Source: JAAZHN01 sp964605575
GTDB lineage: Bacteria > Bacillota_I > Bacilli_A > RF39 > UBA660
Assembly (NCBI GenBank): GCA_964605575.1
Contig: CAZSDG010000037.1
Location: forward strand, 1 to 9,545
Reading direction: 5' to 3'
Length of the DNA stretch: 9,545 nt
The translations under genes were made by a program, and so were the position numbers. Positions 6,686 to 9,545 of this stretch are shown piece after piece. Position 1 is the stretch's first letter. Each line of letters begins with the position of its first letter. The notes under the pieces are model-generated. The model searched no databases. It saw only the letters and a program-made list of their open reading frames with translations, and had not been told where the DNA came from.

Positions 6686-7018
6686 GTGTTTAGTGGGAAA
6701 TTGTTTTTAACACCTCAAGATATCTTAGAAAAGGATTTTAAGGTAGATGCAAGAGGGTATCGTCCAGAAGAAGTAGATAAGTATTTAGATATGATCATTC
6801 GTGATTATAATGAACTTTTAAATGAGATTAAAACTAAAGAAAAAGAACTAAGAGAACTAATGAATGACAACAGTATTTTGAAAAAAGAAATTAGATACTT
6901 AAAAGAACAATTAGAAACTAAAAGTGAAATTGACGTTGCATCAAGAATGCCTAATAATATTGACCTTCTTAAAAGAATTTCTAATTTAGAAAAAATAGTT
7001 TATGGTAAAGAAGAATAA
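6686..7018 (+). CDS. gpsB: Cell division protein GpsB (DivIVA family)
   Basis: Cytosolic, membrane-associated adaptor that brings peptidoglycan synthases such as PBP1 to the septum and sidewall in Firmicutes. With the GTG start the protein has 110 residues. The N-terminal DivIVA domain shows TPQDILEKDFKV (9-20) and RGYRPEEVDKYLDMII (23-38), followed by a coiled coil (about 39-80) and the short C-terminal GpsB signature IDLLKRISNLEKIVYG. Numbered from this start, Tyr25, Asp31 and Asp35 fall exactly on the residues known in Bacillus GpsB to form the PBP-binding pocket, which supports the start. Its likely client, the class A PBP, is encoded about 2 kb away on the other strand. The gene is directly followed by, and overlaps, rnpB, as in Bacillus. 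Confidence 0.95.
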   Translation: MFSGKLFLTPQDILEKDFKVDARGYRPEEVDKYLDMIIRDYNELLNEIKTKEKELRELMNDNSILKKEIRYLKEQLETKSEIDVASRMPNNIDLLKRISNLEKIVYGKEE

Positions 7019-7359
7019 TATCAGGACAAATGCTGCATTAAGTTAATATGTAGAGGAAAGTCCATGCTCGCACAGTCTGTGATGACTGTAGTGTCCGTGC
7101 ATAGGGAAAAAATAACCTATGGCAGTTTAACTGACGGCTCCCAAATAACCTTAACTGGTTAGAGTAGGTGTAAAAGTGCAACAGAGACGAGTCTAATTGG
7201 AAACAATTAGAGTGGAACGATGTAAACCCCACGAGCGAGAAACCCAAATTTGGTAGGGGCACTCTTATAAAGGAAACGAACTAAGTAAGAGACTCATCTG
7301 AGTAGATAAATATTTGTCGCCTAGAAATAGGTACAGAACATGGCTTATATGATATTATT
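7014..7359 (+). ncRNA. rnpB: RNase P RNA, bacterial class B
   Basis: Catalytic RNA of ribonuclease P, which matures tRNA 5' ends together with the RnpA protein. The universal blocks are present in order: GAGGAAAGTCC plus ATGCTCGCAC (7053-7073), the GAGCGAGAAACCCAAATTTGGTAGGGG block at 7233-7259, and ACATGGCTTA (7338-7347). The order and context match the Bacillus type B molecule, though about 345 nt is shorter than Bacillus (about 400). The ends are set by a perfect 10-bp P1 helix: AATAATATCA (7014-7023) with TGATATTATT (7350-7359). This helix includes the gpsB stop codon (7016-7018). A T run (7361-7366) follows, so P1 plus the T run may double as the transcription terminator. The exact mature ends could be a few bases inward. 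Confidence 0.96.
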
Positions 7360-7376
7360 ATTTTTTATAAAGAAAT

Positions 7377-7383
7377 GGAGTGG
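7377..7383 (+). promoter_or_regulatory. Ribosome site pointing to a TTG start for the RodZ-like gene
   Basis: GGAGTGG (7377-7383) is the only good Shine-Dalgarno match here. It lies 9 nt (from the GGAG core) before TTG 7390 but downstream of the in-frame ATG at 7375, which has no ribosome site of its own. This favours the TTG. Confidence 0.55.
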
Positions 7384-7389
7384 AAACAC

Positions 7390-7830
7390 TTGGATGAGAT
7401 AGGACAATTGCTCAAAATGACTCGTGAAGCTAATGGGGTTTCCATAACTGAAGCGAGTGAAGACTTAAAAATAAAAGAAGTACTATTACATAATATTGAA
7501 GATGGTAACATTGGTGGCTTTAAAGATGTGTTTGTTCTTCAAGAATATATACTTAGTTATTCTAAATATTTAGGTCTTGATTCAGAAAAAATAGAAAATG
7601 AATTTAATGATTATATGTTTGAATATACATCGAAAATATCCAATAAAAAAATTGAAAAAGCAATAATAAAGAAAAATAAAGAAGAAAAAAATACCCCAAA
7701 GATAGCATCGCCCTATACGAGAGTTCCTAAAAAAGATAATCCATTAGTTTTATATATTTTTTTCATACTAGGTATAGTAATACTGCTTATCATTATATTT
7801 TTCATAATAAAAACAGCTTTTTTTAGTTAG
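7390..7830 (+). CDS. RodZ-like membrane protein (HTH_25 plus one transmembrane helix)
   Basis: RodZ couples MreB filaments to the cell-wall synthesis machinery. From TTG 7390 the protein has 146 residues and begins MDEIGQLLKMTREANGVS, the usual RodZ opening; ATG 7375 would add five residues. Residues 1-75 form an Xre/HTH_25-type helix-turn-helix with GVSITEASEDLKIKEVLLHN (16-35) and FVLQEYILSYSKYLGL (48-63), which match the family's protein-binding form of the domain. A Lys-rich juxtamembrane stretch follows, then one hydrophobic helix (about 119-140) and the end of the protein. The extracellular domain found in longer RodZ proteins is absent. It lies 9 nt before pgsA, as in the Bacillus ymfM-pgsA order. 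A DNA-binding regulator is the alternative. Confidence 0.82.
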   Translation: MDEIGQLLKMTREANGVSITEASEDLKIKEVLLHNIEDGNIGGFKDVFVLQEYILSYSKYLGLDSEKIENEFNDYMFEYTSKISNKKIEKAIIKKNKEEKNTPKIASPYTRVPKKDNPLVLYIFFILGIVILLIIIFFIIKTAFFS

Positions 7831-7839
7831 AGGGATGAC

Positions 7840-8439
7840 ATGAATTTACCAAATAAAATAACAACAGTTAGAATATTTTTATCAATTTTTTTAATAGTTT
7901 TTCTATTATTTCCATTTTATCAAATGGGAATAAAATTACCAATTTATTCAATAAATGGTAACATAGAACTTAGTTTTCAATATATTATTGGTGGCTTAAT
8001 CTTTGCTGTTGCCTCAGCAACAGATTTTTTAGATGGCTATTTAGCTAGAAAGAATGGCTTAGTTACTGATTTTGGTAAAGTAATGGACGCGATTGCTGAT
8101 AAAATATTAGTTAATGGAATCTTAATTATCTTAGCTTATAATCGAGATATATCAATTATTGTTCCTGTTATTATTATTACTAGAGATACGATTGTTGATT
8201 CAATTAAAATGATTGCATCTAAAAAAAGTGGTAATGCTGTTCCAGCTAGTATTGCGGGAAAAATTAAAACTATATTTATGATGGTTGGTGTAACCCTAGT
8301 TTTCTTTAATAATTTACCATTTGCTTTAATTAATTTTGAAATTGGTAAATTTATGGTTTTAATCGCGACAGTTTTATCAGTTTATTCTGGTTTAGAATAT
8401 TTTATGCATCATAAAGATTCATTTATGAAAGATAAATAA
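7840..8439 (+). CDS. pgsA: CDP-diacylglycerol-glycerol-3-phosphate 3-phosphatidyltransferase
   Basis: Integral membrane enzyme that makes phosphatidylglycerophosphate from CDP-diacylglycerol and glycerol-3-phosphate, the committed step to phosphatidylglycerol. The 199-aa protein begins MNLPNKITTVRI, the family opening, and carries the complete CDP-alcohol phosphatidyltransferase motif DG-x2-AR-x8-G-x3-D-x3-D (Asp65 to Asp87; Asp62, Asp65, Asp83 and Asp87 are the metal or catalytic residues). Several hydrophobic helices are visible (about 10-30, 48-60, 89-113, 140-158 and 166-190). AGGGATGA (7831-7838) precedes the ATG. It is 9 nt after the RodZ-like gene and 1 nt before the Nudix gene, so the three form one operon. 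The neighbourhood rodZ-pgsA-x-recA is conserved in Firmicutes and supports the PgsA call over other CDP-alcohol transferases. Confidence 0.94.
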   Translation: MNLPNKITTVRIFLSIFLIVFLLFPFYQMGIKLPIYSINGNIELSFQYIIGGLIFAVASATDFLDGYLARKNGLVTDFGKVMDAIADKILVNGILIILAYNRDISIIVPVIIITRDTIVDSIKMIASKKSGNAVPASIAGKIKTIFMMVGVTLVFFNNLPFALINFEIGKFMVLIATVLSVYSGLEYFMHHKDSFMKDK

Positions 8440-8440
8440 G

Positions 8441-8968
8441 ATGAATAATGAATTAAGTTATATATTAAAATTGAGAAACTCTCTTCAAAAAGAGTTGCGA
8501 AATATGCCTCTTTTTCAAAATGGTAGCGCAATTATCGTTGTTAATGAACTTGGAGAAATACTTTTGATGCACCGTACAGATAGAGATTTTTGGTGTGTTC
8601 CTGGCGGATTACAAGAATTGGGCGAAACATTTGAAACAGTTGCATTAAGAGAATTAAAAGAAGAAACTGGTTTAAGCACGAAAATTGAAGATTTGGTGTT
8701 AGTTAAAGTAGTTTCTGGAGAAACGAGAAAAAATTCCTATCCCAATGGCGATATTGTTTATAACAATACAGTGTTATTTTGTGTGAATAACTATTCAGGT
8801 CAACTTGGTAGTAATTATGAAGAAATAGTTGATCAAGGAAATGGGTATTTTACTTCAAACAAAGAATCAAGAGGGTTAATGTTCTTTTCCCTGGACAAAT
8901 TGCCTGAAAATTTAATGGATAAAGATTTAATTGATGAATATATAAATTTTCTTGGAAAAAGAAAATAA
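8441..8968 (+). CDS. Nudix hydrolase, substrate unknown
   Basis: Hydrolyses a nucleoside diphosphate linked to another moiety; the exact substrate cannot be read from sequence. The 175-aa protein contains a perfect Nudix box G-x5-E-x7-REUxEExGU at residues 56-78, with the metal-binding core RELKEE (70-75), preceded by MHRTDRDFWCVPGG. The N-terminal helix YILKLRNSL and the overall layout resemble the MutT/ADP-ribose pyrophosphatase-like proteins often annotated simply as NUDIX domain proteins. The start lies 1 nt after the pgsA stop with only a weak GAAAG (8428-8432) upstream, so translation is probably coupled to pgsA. It occupies the place where Bacillus relatives carry cinA between pgsA and recA. 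A terminator-like palindrome follows. Confidence 0.93.
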   Translation: MNNELSYILKLRNSLQKELRNMPLFQNGSAIIVVNELGEILLMHRTDRDFWCVPGGLQELGETFETVALRELKEETGLSTKIEDLVLVKVVSGETRKNSYPNGDIVYNNTVLFCVNNYSGQLGSNYEEIVDQGNGYFTSNKESRGLMFFSLDKLPENLMDKDLIDEYINFLGKRK

Positions 8969-9040
8969 TAATATTGTAATAAAGACATTCAAATTTTTAA
9001 TATTTGTTATATCTAAAATTAAATAATAGTAAAAAAATAC

Positions 9041-9065
9041 AAATCAAACACTTGTTTGATTTTTC
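9041..9065 (+). terminator. Terminator of the rodZ-like/pgsA/Nudix operon, overlapping a LexA-box-like palindrome
   Basis: AAATCAAAC (9041-9049) pairs perfectly with GTTTGATTT (9054-9062) around ACTT, and the T stretch runs from 9060 to 9064. An A-rich tract precedes it. It lies between the Nudix stop (8966-8968) and the recA -35 box. Its core CAAAC-N4-GTTTG (9045-9058) also resembles the Firmicute LexA/DinR operator CGAAC-N4-GTTCG, so it may act as terminator, operator or both. Confidence 0.72.
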
Positions 9066-9067
9066 TC

Positions 9068-9096
9068 TTGACAATCTAAAATATTCATTATAAAAT
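9068..9096 (+). promoter_or_regulatory. Consensus promoter for recA
   Basis: A perfect -35 TTGACA (9068-9073), a 17-bp spacer and -10 TAAAAT (9091-9096, within TATAAAAT) predict a start near 9103. The architecture is the same as for the gpsB promoter. The upstream palindrome ends 10 bp before the -35, within reach of a repressor. AGGAGG (9118-9123) is the recA ribosome site, 11 nt before the ATG. Confidence 0.8.
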
Positions 9097-9134
9097 TAAG
9101 ATGTCAATAGAGAAACTAGGAGGAAAAATAAGTC

Positions 9135-9545
9135 ATGAAAGAAACAAACAAAGATAAAACATTAGATCAAGTAATGGCCGATATTGAGAAACAATTCGGT
9201 AAAGGGGCAATTATGAAATTAGGCAATGATAACCATTTAGAAGTTGAAACAACTTCAAGCGGCTCATTAACATTAGATATTGCTCTAGGAGTAGGTGGAT
9301 ACCCGAAGGGCAGGATTATTGAAATATATGGTCCTGAATCATCTGGTAAAACAACATTTGCTCTGCATGCAATTGCTGAAGTCCAGAAAGCTGGAGGAAG
9401 AGCAGCGTTTATTGATGCTGAACATGCACTTGATCCAGTATATTGTCAAAAGTTAGGAATTAATATTAATGAACTTTTATTATCGCAACCAGATACAGGT
9501 GAACAAGCATTAGAAATTTGTGAAGCGCTTGTTAGAAGTGAAGCA
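9135..9545 (+). CDS. recA: Recombinase RecA, N-terminal part (3' end outside window)
   Basis: ATP-dependent strand-exchange protein that also activates LexA self-cleavage where LexA exists. 137 codons are visible. The sequence is standard RecA from the start: IEKQFGKGAIMKLG (17-30), SSGSLTLDIALGVGGYPKGR (41-60), Walker A GPESSGKT (66-73), and FIDAEHALDP (92-101), whose Glu96 is the catalytic glutamate position. The reading frame is open at the window edge, and no intein or frameshift is seen in this part. The ATG at 9135 is preceded by AGGAGG at 9118-9123. It has its own promoter and is separated from the pgsA operon by a terminator. recA downstream of rodZ-pgsA is the usual Firmicute arrangement. 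Confidence 0.97.
   Translation, partial: MKETNKDKTLDQVMADIEKQFGKGAIMKLGNDNHLEVETTSSGSLTLDIALGVGGYPKGRIIEIYGPESSGKTTFALHAIAEVQKAGGRAAFIDAEHALDPVYCQKLGININELLLSQPDTGEQALEICEALVRSEA

Noticed and set aside
7038..7262. 74-codon minus-strand open frame over rnpB
   Set aside because: The region is unmistakably RNase P RNA; the frame is a by-product of the structured RNA sequence.
7321..7330. CTAGAAATAG hairpin as a terminator
   Set aside because: It lies inside rnpB and is one of its internal GAAA-capped helices, with no T run after it.
8990..9006. CAAAT...ATTTG hairpin in the Nudix-recA gap
   Set aside because: Only five pairs of AT-rich sequence without a following T run; the terminator at 9041-9064 is far better.

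Overview
The window is AT-rich chromosomal DNA from a Gram-positive, walled, low-GC bacterium in or near class Bacilli. An uncultured gut-type Bacilli lineage bordering the Mollicutes (RF39/Izemoplasma-like) would fit, but this is inference. The evidence is strong AGGAGG/AGGTGAT Shine-Dalgarno sites, TTGACA/TATAAT-type promoters, a B-type RNase P RNA, and RecU, GpsB and a class A penicillin-binding protein. All ten visible stop codons are TAA or TAG, and Trp is encoded by TGG, so the standard bacterial code applies.

Layout, left to right. Positions 1-338 hold the 3' end of an unrecognised gene, closed by a strong GAAA-loop terminator. A short operon follows on the + strand (465-1379): type I signal peptidase (lepB) and a small PH-domain-like protein. 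A bidirectional terminator separates it from a convergent minus-strand operon, recU-ponA (4895 down to 1406), the Holliday junction resolvase and class A PBP pair also paired in Bacillus. A divergent intergenic region (4896-5028) carries promoters for both sides and an 18-bp palindrome. To its right lies a 505-aa protein of unknown function (5029-6546) with a coiled-coil N-terminus and a conserved-looking central domain.

The right half joins two gene blocks that are separate in Bacillus subtilis. One is gpsB-rnpB (6686-7359); the other is rodZ-like, pgsA, X, recA (7390 to the end). X is usually cinA but here is a Nudix hydrolase. The rnpB P1 helix begins inside the gpsB stop region. recA has its own consensus promoter, preceded by a palindrome that is a terminator and also resembles a LexA/DinR box. 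recA runs off the window.

Functionally, most genes serve the envelope and division (signal peptidase, PBP1, GpsB, RodZ-like, PgsA) or recombination and repair (RecU, RecA). No insertion sequence, CRISPR array, tRNA or prophage gene was seen. The most unusual items are the unknown 505-aa protein, the poly-lysine cytoplasmic tail on the PBP beside a GpsB with an intact PBP-binding pocket, the Nudix gene in the cinA slot, and the recA upstream palindrome.
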